Assembly: GCF_030247195.1 (NCBI RefSeq)
Contig: NC_080671.1
Span: forward strand, 411,008,044 to 411,072,043
DNA from: Topomyia yanbarensis
Lineage: Eukaryota; Arthropoda; Insecta; Diptera; Culicidae
Reading direction: 5' to 3'
Length of the DNA: 64,000 bases
Part shown: one piece after another, positions 45,867 through 57,233 of the stretch
Layout of the letters: the number at the start of each line of letters is the position of its first letter
Numbering within the stretch: position 1 is the stretch's first letter
Translations under genes and position numbers: made by a program
The notes under the pieces: model-generated
What the model was told of the DNA's origin: nothing
The model's input: only the letters and a program-made list of their open reading frames with translations
Database searches by the model: none

Positions 45867-48800
45867 GATATAGTTATATCCAGGTGCTAGTGACCAGTAA
45901 TAGGTGCGAGCAGTAGACATAAGAAAAATATTAAAATCTCGAACATCGTTATTCATAAGTTGTCCGGACATAAATCGAAAACTGCGCTGAGCACTAAAAA
46001 TGCATTTTAAGTACACAAATCGTTTTCGTGATATAGTTCACAAAACAAGATACCGGGAATCACAGTTTATAATTATTATCACGTTACTCCGAGTAAAAAA
46101 ATGAAAGTAATTAAAAAATAGCGTATCACGATAAGACTAGAATAGACATTACGAATATCATGATAAAACTGCTGATATTATGAACAAGAATTACATTACT
46201 TCACGTCATGATATCGTGCGCATGAATTACAAAATCGTGACAAAGATCCTGAATTCAAGAGAACAAATCAAACTACTTGTAACTAAAATCACAATTACGT
46301 GAATATAAATTACGAATATCGTGACTCCTGAAATTATGAATTTAAATCGCGCTGCTCCGAATCCGATAGTAAACGAAGATTATACCACGGTGATGTGATG
46401 ATAAATTACGAAAATTGCTTCAAAATGCTTGAAATCGTGATCGTGATATGGTATTGAAGCCTAGCGGTAATACCGGTAATCGACGATTTTTTCTCAAAAT
46501 AGCGTGAAGCGCTTTTAAAAATTATGTTTAAAATCTAGTCTGGCCAACAAACCACTTTGAATCTCACATTTCTTTGGTTTTTTCTGATCCCGTTCCTTTT
46601 TTTGCCATCAAGATCAAGAACGCTTTTTGAATAACTTATATTGCGGCGCAGTTTTATTCGATTTTGACAGCTGCAACAGAAATTCAAAGCTAGTACATTA
46701 GAAAAACATGAACAAATTGTTTACAGTGACAAATTGTGTCGAATTGTTTCGCTGTGAATTTATATCTCGCGCGTACCCCAACCGAATACAATACAGAACA
46801 TTTTATTCCAAAACTGTTCTATGTAGCAGCACGACTAAACAGCTCCTCTTTTTCGCGATAATTCGAAGGAGTGTTTTTCAAAATATACCTTATTGCTGCT
46901 TACTGACTTTTCATGTTGCCACCTAATGACGGTGTAATGCAAGAGGGTGAATGTTTTGACGTTTCTTTGAGAAATGAGTGAAGCCAACATAAGCTGGCTT
47001 CCTGGCTCGGATAGTTGCCAAAAATGACAGCTAACGCGCTTTAAGCAACGTTCACATTGCTACGAGCCAATATTGTTAACACAACCTGAAACTCGTCGAA
47101 CACAAATAAACTTCATTTTGATGTGCTTAACTAGAACTCAGGTGATAAAAGCGTTCGGACTTTATAGAGAATAAGCAATGCAAGAAAAATCGTGCTTTTT
47201 CGTGTATTGTTATTATTTACTTATTTTGATTCCCACTTTCAAACAGTGTTGTACAGTTCATGTGAATAGACCTTCAACATTTGAAACATAGCTAGCGCTA
47301 CTGGCATTAGGTGGCAGCTTCAGGCAACAAACAGTTTTCACGGGGCTGGTGTAATGCCATGCTATGCGGTTCATGCATCTGTCAATTTTACTGGAGAGCT
47401 AATAAATCGGTGCTCGTTCTTTGATAGAGAAACATATAACAGAAAATATAATAAAGACGTAACGCTCCACGCAATGAATAATGGAAATGATTCAAGGCGT
47501 TACTTCGGGATGTTTAAAATTAAACATTCTGTTTTTTTTCGTTCCGTTATTCGTAGAAAAACGATCCGTTGCAATATAGAATAAGGCTGGTATTCCTCGT
47601 CAAAACTTTTTCGTGGTACCGAAAATAGCGGTACTTATTTTTATTCAGTACCAGTATTTCGGTACTAAAAATTGGTCAATATTCTTGGGATTTTTCAACA
47701 ACCCTGCGCAGTGCACGACAATACCTCACTAATCCCTTAAGCATTCATGTGAACAAGTTTGTAATTTGGGAAAAAATAAACAACTCCGGCATTTTGAACC
47801 GATTTTCATGATAAATATGCCGTTAGATACGTAACTAAATACACTATTCTCTTTAAATTTCTATTAAAACAATGAAGCTTTTTTATAAAAATGTTGAGCA
47901 TTTTTCATATTTCGCAAAGTACTTTTATCAAAAGAACCTAACATAGTATACTGTTGGAAAGGTCTTTTTTTCTTTTTCACAGAACGATGGAAAAATTTAA
48001 AAACTGTTGAAAAATGACAGCTTAGATAATTTTTAAGAGGCTCAAGTTCCAAAAAAGATTTTTTCGCTATAAGTTAGGATTTTGAGAGTATACAACATTT
48101 TTCGAATATTATTTTGTATTCAAGGGGTGAGTTGCTTAGCACACAAACAGCGTGGTAGCTTGTGCCGAAATGTACCACGATGTGCAATGGTGTTCACAAA
48201 AAAAGTGTTTCCAAAATCGTGAATAAAGTGCCATGAATGCTGGAACAACCATGTTTTTATGTTACGAATGCTGGACAATGAACAAAAATGATGGCTTTCA
48301 TAATTATGTTCAATTCCCCATCAGTAACTTCCGCGTATCGCTTTTATGAGTGGAAATATTTGATTTTGTTTTTTTCACTTAAGTCATGTTTTCGCCATAT
48401 CATTATCTGTTAAATCGATTTTCTGTACGTGAACTAGGACATAACTTTAAGAACATTATTCATAAAACCAAAGGTTGACTTATGGTGTTATTCATAGATT
48501 TAGGAACATTAGTTCACAAAATCAAACAATCTGGATACTTATTTCACGAAACTCGGAATTTTATTCATGAATCCATGCAATCCTTGTGAACTAATTAATG
48601 ATTCTTAATATATTAGTCACGATCCAATATCCGTGCTCGCGAAATAGTTTATAAAATCAACAAATATTATTCATGTATTCGTTATCCCTAGTATAGTAGC
48701 CACGATTTACCATTCGTGTTCGTAAAATATTTCATGTAATCACACAATATTATTCATGTATACGTGAACTGGTTCATGATTCCTAGTATAATAGCCACGA

Positions 48801-50159
48801 ATTACCATTCGTGGTCATGAAATAGTTCGTGAAATCAAAAAATATTTTGCATGTATTCATGATTCCTACTACAGCAGTCACGACGTACCATTCGTGTTCG
48901 AAAAATAGTTCACGAAATCATCAAACATTATTCATATATTCGTGAACTGGTTCATAGTACATTAGCCACAGCTGACTATTCGTGCACGTAAAATATTTCA
49001 CAAAATCATGAGATATTATTCATGAGTTCGTGAGCTAGTCCATTATTCCTAGTACTTGACCTACGATCTATCTCGCGTGCTTGTGATATTTAGAAGATAC
49101 CCCTAATCATTTTCATTTTCATACAACATAATCAATTTTCACGGGAAATATTTCACAAGATCTAGAGTATTATTTGTAGAATCATTTTGTTCCATGAACT
49201 ATTCCATGAAATGTCATATGTCCAGCTGCTACCGACCGGCAAGAGGCACGATAAGTAGATACAAGACCCAAAACATCGTCATTCATTTGAAAAGGTTTAG
49301 TGTGATGTCTCGACAGAAAAAGAAAACTGCGCTGAGCTCCAAATATACATTATAGACCCACAAATCATGTTCGTGATATAGTTCATGGAATAAGATTCCG
49401 CTTTTTAATCACATTAGTCACATCATTTCACATGTCAAATTCGAGAGTAAGCTCTAGAATAAAATATCATGATAACGTCCAAATAAATTACGAAAATCGT
49501 GACTAAGAGCCTTAAAATCAAGAACATGAAGTCATGAACATAAATCACTCTACTCGTGACTAGAATATCAAGATAACGTAAAAAATCACGCAAATCGTGA
49601 CTAACATCATGAAATCATGAATATAAATCACATTATTCGCGATTAAAATATTACAAATTGTGACAAAGATCCTGAATTCATGAACATAAATCAATAAAAA
49701 CTATGTAAATCGTAACAAAGATTCTAAAATCATGAATATAAATCACATTACTCACACAAAAATCCTGCTTAGTATCCTGAAACCCTGAGTGATCACGCTA
49801 CTCACGACTAAAGTACCACAAAATGGAAATTACGAAAATCGTGACTAAGATCCTTCAATCATGAATTTAAATCACGCTACTCTGACAGAAAAATCCGATA
49901 GCAAACTCATGAATAAAATATCCCGGTAACTTAATGATAAATCACAAAAAAACGCGAGTAAGTTCCTGCAATCATGAACTTCTTTTAACTGACAGCTGTG
50001 TATGCTCAAATTGTGAACTAGGATTACAACAAAAACTAAACATGTCTAGGGAACAACCACAGTAACCCTACCAAACATTCGAATGTAACGCCATGTATAT
50101 TCGACGCGAACTAGTTTTTTGGAAACATAAATAGTTTCATGAATACGAGGTTTATTATT

Positions 50160-50565
50160 CCTAATTTCATGAACCCATGGTCACGGTTTTCGTAAATGGT
50201 TGCTATGATTATTCAACTACACTTTGTTGACTGTTGTTGTGTTGACAGAAGTGTGCCTCAATGTTCCACACATTGCATTGTGGTAAAGAGTGAAATGATC
50301 GTGAATTATTGTGAATCGTAAACTTATATCGTGTTATCGTAGGTGATACAGTGTGTATGGCACATTTTTCTAAGCGACTCATCCCTTGTTTGTATTTCAT
50401 TTGATGAAATCTATAATCTATAGCAGGTCTCTTATAGAGTACAAAGCGACTGTAGCACCTTGTAATTTCAAACTTGAGGTCGAGAATGGTTTGCTAAACA
50501 AATAAATTGTACTAGTTTGCTCAGTAATTAATCTATTTTTTGATAAAAAAATAATTAGCCAAAAG
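50160..50565. other. No gene recognised
   Basis: AT-rich; the minus-strand frame at 50209-50400 has no domain. Confidence 0.4.
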
Positions 50566-50567
50566 GG

Positions 50568-50795
50568 CCTAGCATAGCGTAGTTGGTAAATCGATTGCCT
50601 TTCCTACCACAATAGATCCAAATACTGGTCACAGTGGTTCGTCTTCAACAAAAAAAAATCGATTGCCTTGCACGCAGCGCACCTGAGTTCGAATCCCAAA
50701 CCCGCAGATAGGGTTAGAGATTTTTCTTAAGAGATTTGTCTAACCCGAAGAGGCAAATGACCTTAAGGTTAAAACCTCTATAATCGAATTAAAAA
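50568..50795 (+). repeat. S1 SINE with a retroposed insertion
   Basis: Most complete S1 copy: GGGCCTAGCATAGCGTAGTTGG head, GAGTTCGAATCCCAAACCCGC B box, GAAGAGGCAAATGACC and AAGGTTAAAACC tail. At 50602-50655 a 54-bp segment ending in a poly-A run is inserted between two copies of AAATCGATTGCCTT (50588-50601, 50656-50669). Confidence 0.9.
50602..50655 (+). mobile_element. Short 3'-end retroposon fragment
   Basis: Starts TCCTACCACAATAGATCC and ends TCTTCAACAAAAAA. A 14-bp perfect target duplication and 3' A run mark it as a severely 5'-truncated LINE-type insertion. Source family not identified. Confidence 0.75.
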
Positions 50796-50799
50796 AATC

Positions 50800-51140
50800 A
50801 GCTTTTTAAATAATTTCACGATCTCCGTTAGGACGTAATTGCCAATTAATCTTTGTTTTATCGCTTCGTTTGAACACCTACATGGACAAAAAATGGCAAC
50901 CATAAAAGGCGACTAACATGGTGCTGCTAGTTGCAAAATATTTTGTTCATTATGTAAATTTAACCTGAGAGCGAAATGTGGAAGTGTAAAGTGATGCATG
51001 CATAAGTAATTCCTTTGGCCGTGTTTGCCAGGTTTGTTATATGGCCAGGTTATATGCCATAAACATTTTTGACCAGAAAAAAAATCCCAGGGAAGTTCAC
51101 TTGAAACTTGCATAAGACGGTATCGGTGTAGCAAATTTTA
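50800..51140. other. No gene recognised
   Basis: Nothing supported; the minus-strand frame 50913-51134 lacks a domain. Confidence 0.4.
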
Positions 51141-51146
51141 ATAGTA

Positions 51147-52103
51147 AGGGAGTCCGGGGCTAGTTGACGGTGTTTTCAGTTTTCAATTTTTACCTCTTTG
51201 ATTTTGGTAGATCTTGCAAAATAAAAGACGTAGCATTAAAGGGCAGACTGTTGGCAACATCCCTGAATTTTATGAAAATGTTTGATACGTTGTCTTCTTT
51301 TCTAGAGACAAAAATATGTGACGCGGAAAAGCCGCCAACTTACCCCAGCCCCGGGGTAAGTTGGCGGTATGTGTGAGGTAAGTTGGCGGAATGTCAGAAA
51401 ATAAGTAATCAAATTGAAATTCTATTTTATCAGTGGTCCTTATGAAATGTGCCGATTGTCTTTTCAATAAAACTGTATTTTATTCGACACTTTCCATTAT
51501 ATTTCAAGCTCAATACTCCGTCATTTTGCCTTCGACGCGTACTCCATATTCAAAAGCAAATTTTCGAAATTCTTCAGGTGATTTGCCGAAAAATTGTCCC
51601 CTGCATTGACGAGAGACACAAGAAAAAGTTTCTCTTACTTTGGAGTGGATTCCAGAAATTAAAATATTTGATGACTATTTTTGCACTGTAAATAGTACCG
51701 CCAACTTGCCCCGTGTGCGTCACCACCAACTTACCCCAACCGCATATTTTATAAAAACGATTAAAAAAATTACTATTGTGTATGGATAGGTGTAATATCT
51801 ATACGGATACTGAAAGCTCTTTTCACTCACTATCGAAAAATATAATCATTCGGGGAATAGATTGAAAACCACCTTAAATAACACAAAATGTTTAAAATTA
51901 AGAAAATTTACAAAGTATGCTGAAAAATACGATATCGCCCACAGCTTCTATAAAACAAATTGTTTTGCAACAAAAAAACATTGGATAATGCGTTTCACTT
52001 TACTTGAAGTTCACAATGAGAGACAGCGCTTTATGTATAATAGAAACGGAGAAAAAGGGATTCCGCCAACTTACCCCAACCGCCAACAAGCCCCGGGCTC
52101 CCC
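51147..52103. mobile_element. TA-flanked MITE family E
   Basis: Flanked by TA (51145-51146, 52104-52105). Ends AGGGAGTCCGGGGCTAGTTG and, inverted, GGGGAGCCCGGGGCTTGTTG. The word CCGCCAACTTACCCC recurs in both orientations, including a near-palindrome at about 51329-51366, and near 51700, 51729 and 52063. Same design as family D (TIR word repeated inside) with a different word. 957 bp, no protein. Confidence 0.85.
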
Positions 52104-52109
52104 TACACA

Positions 52110-54265
52110 ATGTCGAACTCTAGAGTAAATTTATTTAACTCCTGTATACGAATAGTTGCTATAAGCCGTGAGATCCGCAATAAATACAATTATTTGACTC
52201 GTCATTTCAAAATGCAAACAACTGGTTTAAAAAAACACTCAAAGATACAAGCATAAAATGTATGAAGTCTCCTTACGTGAAATACTAAAATATAATACTG
52301 CAAAGAGCAAAATAACTAATCGAACGAAACAACGACCGGAATGTAACAGTCATTTACGATAATTATCCGATTCGAATATTTTCAATTCTGTGCATAGTGC
52401 CTTATGTGACAACTATAAATTTGTTCATGTTTCTAAAAATGGCTCATGGCCTAACACGTGCAACCGCAACTAATCTGCAATCCACTAATGTTCCGTAAAA
52501 CAATCATTCGGCAATAAATTTAATCATTCACTCTATTCAAAGAGATGTGACACAATCCACATAATAGCTAGCAACTATCAAAGAAAACTGCTATAGTTTG
52601 CATCCGCAACAAATTACCCACACCGCAACGGTTCACCGCAAAGCACAAACAGGATACGACAGCGACCTTGCCACATTCTTGTGGCTTTACTTTTTGTTTC
52701 CGATTATTACCTTGCATCTGACCAAATCCGCAATGTGAAACCAGTACCGAAAGGGGGTGGGGCGGTGATGGTGGTACAATATCCCGGTCGACTCAATCAA
52801 CTTGCGGTTGACATCATCACCGTCGGGGCGTCGCGACGTTCTCCCCGGGCTATTATTTAGGTAACTGAACGGCTCTCCTCTGATCATAAATTTCGTTCAC
52901 ATCGCAGTAGTGTCCGCTTTACTTACTCAGTTCGATTGTGCAATGATAATAAACACAAATGCGAACTTATAGCCAGGCCGGGCGGCTGCAGCGGCGGCTT
53001 GGTGATCGTAAAAATGTGCATCGCCTCCCTTACTTTAAGCTGTGTGTATTTACCAACCGACCGCAAGACACGCCATGATGCTCGCATTCGATAAGGTCTT
53101 CTTTCAACACGTATATGAGGCACCGAAGAGAAGCAAACACTGCGGGATCTACCATCAGACATGAGGAAATGGGGTCTCCCCGGGCACCTATTCCATCCAT
53201 TAATTTGTATCATATGCAGAATCAAACATTACGCGACGACGATGACGACGACGACGGTGCAGCTCATGCATTATGCAGTGCGAGCGGTAACACGACAACG
53301 AATCCGCAACCTGGTTGCCTTTCCTCGGCTTGGCCACGTTCTCAGCGGACAAATTCGATGTGGTTCCGTTTAATTTGCGTCGGGAAAAAAAATACTTTCA
53401 GCTACAATTTCTCCCTTGGTAGGGGTCTCTCACTGCCGGATGAACTTGAGCCGATGCGAGAAAACTCACCACTTTCGCTTTCCGCTTTAGTGTACTACGG
53501 GTGTTCATCAACATACTTACTTTCGCTCTCGCTCACTTGAGCCACCTTGGAAGCGCGCCAACAAACGGTGTGATGGAGACTTGCTCACTCTTAGGACAGG
53601 AACCGGCTTTTTTGTACTATTACAACGCAACGTGCTCGAATGCCGAACTGGCTTCAGTGTGACTGGGCCTCTGTGTCGCGGTAGGTAGGTATGTGGTATG
53701 ATCGGCACGGCTGCAACAGAGTAGTTTGATGCGTTTGGCTGACTGCAGTTTTATTGCTTAATTAAATGCACCCGCTGACGTGGGATGTGAAGTGGAATGA
53801 AATCGATTTGAATCAGCGTTGATGATGGAATTGGGTCTCTTTTTTGGAGTCTTCTTTTATTGTTATTACGCGCTGTGTACTAGGGTTGTTCCGCGGATAT
53901 TTTTTTATTGTTACACAAAAAGACATTTTTAATCGAAATATTTTCATGGTGAATAAATGATTTTTTTATATTAAATATTTTACATACTACTTTAGAAAAA
54001 TTCTCCCAAAATTTCATTAGGAACGATTCTTTACTGTCTAATCTTAGTGTTTTGTGTATGTTTTATCGAGATCTGTACATTTACAGTAAACATTTTTTTA
54101 TTTGGTGAGAAGTTTGCTAGTCGACTATCTAACTATCAGATTATACAGAAGTTGTCAACTGAATTGACTACTGCTGCTAACTACTAACTAGCTATTAAAC
54201 ATCCGCTACGTCTTATTCACTAGAATGTAGTGCGTAGTATTGATAATACACGACCATAGCAATGG
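52110..54265. other. Low-repeat island; no gene recognised
   Basis: 52120-52650 is AT-rich. 52680-53720 has mixed composition, a GAC run (53233-53256) and CGCTCTCGCTCACTT near 53523, with no repeats in common with the rest of the window. The frames at 53115-53540 carry no recognised domain. Could be promoter-proximal or other regulatory DNA; unproven. Confidence 0.3.
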
Positions 54266-54382
54266 CATTGGCTCGTTGCAGTGACATGCCTCCATAAGCA
54301 AAACTTATTTGTCTTTTCGACGTCCTCGATATCCGGTCGGTCAGTAATTTACAGAACAAATGATAAGAAGTTCAGTAATTCC

Positions 54383-54715
54383 TCGACGAAATCTTGGTTC
54401 AAGGGGATGGATGTGGGTCGTGACTTCATTCGTGTGATGTCGCGACTCATGGCAAACCATTACACGCTGGATGCACATCTCCGGCGTATTGGGCTCGTGG
54501 ATAGTGGTATCTGCGCTTGTGGTGACGGCTATCACGACATCGAGCACATTGTCTGGGCGTGCACCGAGTACAGTTCCGCCAGGTCTCGGCTAATGGATAC
54601 CCTGCGGGCCCGAGGAAGACCAACCAACGTTCCGGTTCGAGATGTGCTGGCAAGCCGCGATGTCCTCTATATTTCCCTTATATACACCTTTGTGAAAACC
54701 ATCAATATACAATAG
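54383..54715 (+). CDS. C-terminal fragment of LINE ORF2 (partial)
   Basis: Open for about 110 codons from the insertion junction. It contains FIRVMSRLMANHYTL and the C-terminal zinc motif CACGDGYHDIEHIVWAC, as found after reverse transcriptase or RNase H in I, LOA and Jockey-type ORF2 proteins, then VRDVLASRDVLYISLIY and a stop. The endonuclease, polymerase and RNase H are lost by 5' truncation, so no activity is expected. Codons upstream of 54381 belong to the target DNA, not to this protein. Confidence 0.8.
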   Translation, partial: STKSWFKGMDVGRDFIRVMSRLMANHYTLDAHLRRIGLVDSGICACGDGYHDIEHIVWACTEYSSARSRLMDTLRARGRPTNVPVRDVLASRDVLYISLIYTFVKTINIQ

Positions 54716-54966
54716 ACCTCTCCACATTTTGAAAAAGTTTTGAAATATACATAAGTCAGCTCAAATTTTTGTTCTAGGTGTGAATTTAAGAACTTTCGCC
54801 AAAAATGGCTTCATTTGGACATGATTTAGAGGTGTCTCCAATCAAAAATCGTGTTTTTGCTATGTTCCCATAGGAAGATCACTTACACTCTGATTTGATA
54901 GGCCCTACATGCCCACATATCATCAAAGGTTGTTCCTTACACATATCTTAACATGTTTTAACAGCT

Positions 54967-55128
54967 GAACATAGCTCTAATCGCAATAGAAAATTTGTTA
55001 AGTGGATTTTTATATAGAAAAGAATACCAAAACCAAGAAAAAATATTACTAATTTTCCTTGGTTGTGATATACTTCTCTATACGAAAATCCACTTAACAA
55101 ATTTTCTATTGTGATTAGAGTTATGTTC
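54967..55128. mobile_element. Hairpin MITE, 162 bp, in LINE 3' UTR
   Basis: GAACATAGCTCTAATCGCAA then TAGAAAATTTGTTAAGTGGA is mirrored by TCCACTTAACAAATTTTCTA then TTGTGATTAGAGTTATGTTC. Nearly perfect arms of over 70 bp, so it is young or under correction. Confidence 0.85.
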
Positions 55129-57015
55129 ACCTACAAGTCTAACTGCCCCTTCTTATTTTCCTTATCATTCTCAGAACCCTCTTCCACCTTTATCAAAGCA
55201 TCTGTATCGCATCAGCCAACAAACACGGGACCTACGGCACGAATATAACACGCTTAACCCGAAATGTAGCCGATCCACATCTGAGCCGTACTACGAAATC
55301 GTCTGTAAAAACCCCTGCCATCTTGAAGAGGACCACCCGGCGTCCCAGTACATGATTCCCCTGATGAAGGCCACCCGAGTTTGTAATCCATCCGTTGATC
55401 TCACGATGCCTGAAACTGAAATAATTTTCTCTCCCTACCATCTTTGTCTACCCTCCCTCCCCTGACTCTTATACCCAGAAGTAACACCCCTACCCCCCCA
55501 CCCAATATCTTCACGAAGCATTTAGCTCTTCTTGTCTCTTCTAGTTTTAACTATTATATTATATAATCTCGTTGAAAATGCCCAACTCTAGTACCCAAAA
55601 AAATTACTATAATTACGAATCTTTACAAAATTCAATCATGCCCTCTAGTTATTCCTACTTTTAAGATAGTCGTAAAAAATTGTCCCCCTTAGTTAAACAT
55701 TATTTGCTCCAATAATCTCACTGATAAAAATGTCAAACCATATTGCCACAAAAACTAAATGACGAAAATAATATTATCCCCTTGTGTAGATATATAAGAT
55801 AGCTATAAAATCGCATTAGTTTCATTTTAAAAAAAATCAATATCTAATCCCCTAGTTTTACGCAATTTAAAATATAAAACAAAACAAAATTGGCACCTTT
55901 AAGCTAACGCAACGTGCCTTATCAAATAAACGAATTGAATAAAACATAAAGTTCAGTAATTGGATTTACAAAGATCACACGAATAATACTCAGTACGCTG
56001 AATAGTAGCCTTGTGATAATTAAGATTACAATGTCCAGTCAGTGCCCTGACTGGAATATTGCAATTGTGCTTGGAAAAATGCAGCAAATTCTTTGATATT
56101 TTCAAACTCATATCCGGCAAAAAAATGCTTTGTTTGAACCCAATTTTGCCAGCTACGCCCATGGTTGGCATCATCAGATGCAACCCAAGAGCGAATCTTG
56201 TGCTTTATCCGACTTATCTACAGTGGTGGAACTGGTTCTGGACCAACGAACTCAGTCGCAGCACCTCTAGCCTATTCGTCTGCCCCATTCATTTCCAGTA
56301 ATACCGGAATGACCGGGTACCCATAGAAGGTAGATAGCAATTGAAATGGGAAGTTCATCGATTTGAGTTCGACATGTGATTACTAATTTTGATCTCGAAT
56401 CTGCCGAATTAAGTGCTTTCAGGGCAGCCTGTCAGACCAAAAAATAGATTGTTTCATCACAAATTCCCTGTTGAAGTGATACTTTACGTACTTGGATTTG
56501 AGTACTCAAGATTTGCCGAAAGCCCATCTACAAGCCATACAAGCTTTCCTGATTCTGAGATCGATGTGAGCTGCCCAATTAAGTTTTGAGTCAAGAATTA
56601 CCCCAACGTACTTAACTTGATCTGCGACATTATATGATAATCATCGGGTAAACCATTTGTCGGAACCCGTCAGATTCCTCAACAAACCATCGGCGATAAT
56701 GTTCCATAGAGATGGTGACAGCACATCACCTAGAGAACATCCGTAGACACTCAGGTTCCATATCTTTACTTGACCTGTGTTAAGCCAAAGAGGACCAATC
56801 GCCATTTCGCGATGCATGCTCTAACAACGCTATCGCATTCAACATAGCGCCAGCAATACCCACATTTATTTATTTTTGGGAGAAAAAACAAGAAAACGAA
56901 ATCAAATAAGTGTTGCTTAACTTGATATGTTGATGGTAAGTTATCTAAAAATGCATTTTAACATGAAAATTACCAGAAAAAAGTCATGGCGCCCGGTTTA
57001 GTTTTGCCACTTGTC

Positions 57016-57233
57016 TTAAGGTTGCGCAGAGAATGCGCAAAATTCGCAAACTAAAAAAGCAGTTTTTTTCCACACCGTATGTCAGATCTTCATAAAAATC
57101 AATCAGCGTATGTAGAATGTTGTTACAGTACTGCTGATTGATTTTTATGAAGATCTGACATACGGTGTGGAAAAAACTGCTTTTTTCGTTTGCTAATTTT
57201 GCGCATTCTCTGTGCAACCTTAACGATGCGCAC
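57016..57233. mobile_element. Hairpin element, 218 bp, in antisense LINE
   Basis: TTAAGGTTGCGCAGAGAATG at the left equals the complement of CATTCTCTGTGCAACCTTAA at the right with one change. Inner blocks CCACACCGTATGTCAGATCT and AAAAATCAATCAGC also pair. Outer TTAA on both sides may be the target or part of the terminus. Confidence 0.85.

Larger units (their letters stand above)
42780..50150. repeat. Large TTCATGA-rich diverged repeat, three related copies
   Basis: Sub-blocks recur at about 42.8-43.6, 44.3-46.45 and 48.1-50.15 kb. Block one consists of short diverged units with GTGAACTGGTTCATGATTCC, AGTCACGACTTACCATTCGTG and TCATGAAATATTATTCATG. Block two is the landmark series CTAATCATTTTCA, CCAGCTGCT, CGAATATCGTTATTC-like and TTCGTGATATAGTTCA. 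Block three has ATTACGAAAATCGTGACTAAGATCC and CATGAACATAAATCAC. Copies two and three also share GAACATTATTCATAAAACCAAAG. 46470-48060 is an intervening AT-rich stretch without a gene. There is no coding capacity. MITEs at 43619, 44467 and 45546 interrupt it. Confidence 0.7.
54381..55951 (+). mobile_element. 5'-truncated non-LTR retrotransposon 3' end
   Basis: Flanked by the 13-bp duplication AAGTTCAGTAATT (54368-54380, 55952-55964). Contains the last part of ORF2, a long 3' untranslated region and a tail GAATTGAATAAAAC without long poly-A. The 3' end word AGCTAACGCAACGTGCC with AAATAAACGAATT is echoed at 60195-60237 and, inverted, at 60783-60955, so three copies of one LINE family are present. 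Integrated into the antisense LINE relic. Confidence 0.85.

Noticed and set aside
53115..53540. 141-codon frame with an Asp run
   Set aside because: The Asp run is a GAC microsatellite; no domain and no splice support.
57016..57233. piggyBac-type TTAA target for this hairpin
   Set aside because: TTAA is part of the palindromic ends, so target and terminus cannot be separated from one copy.
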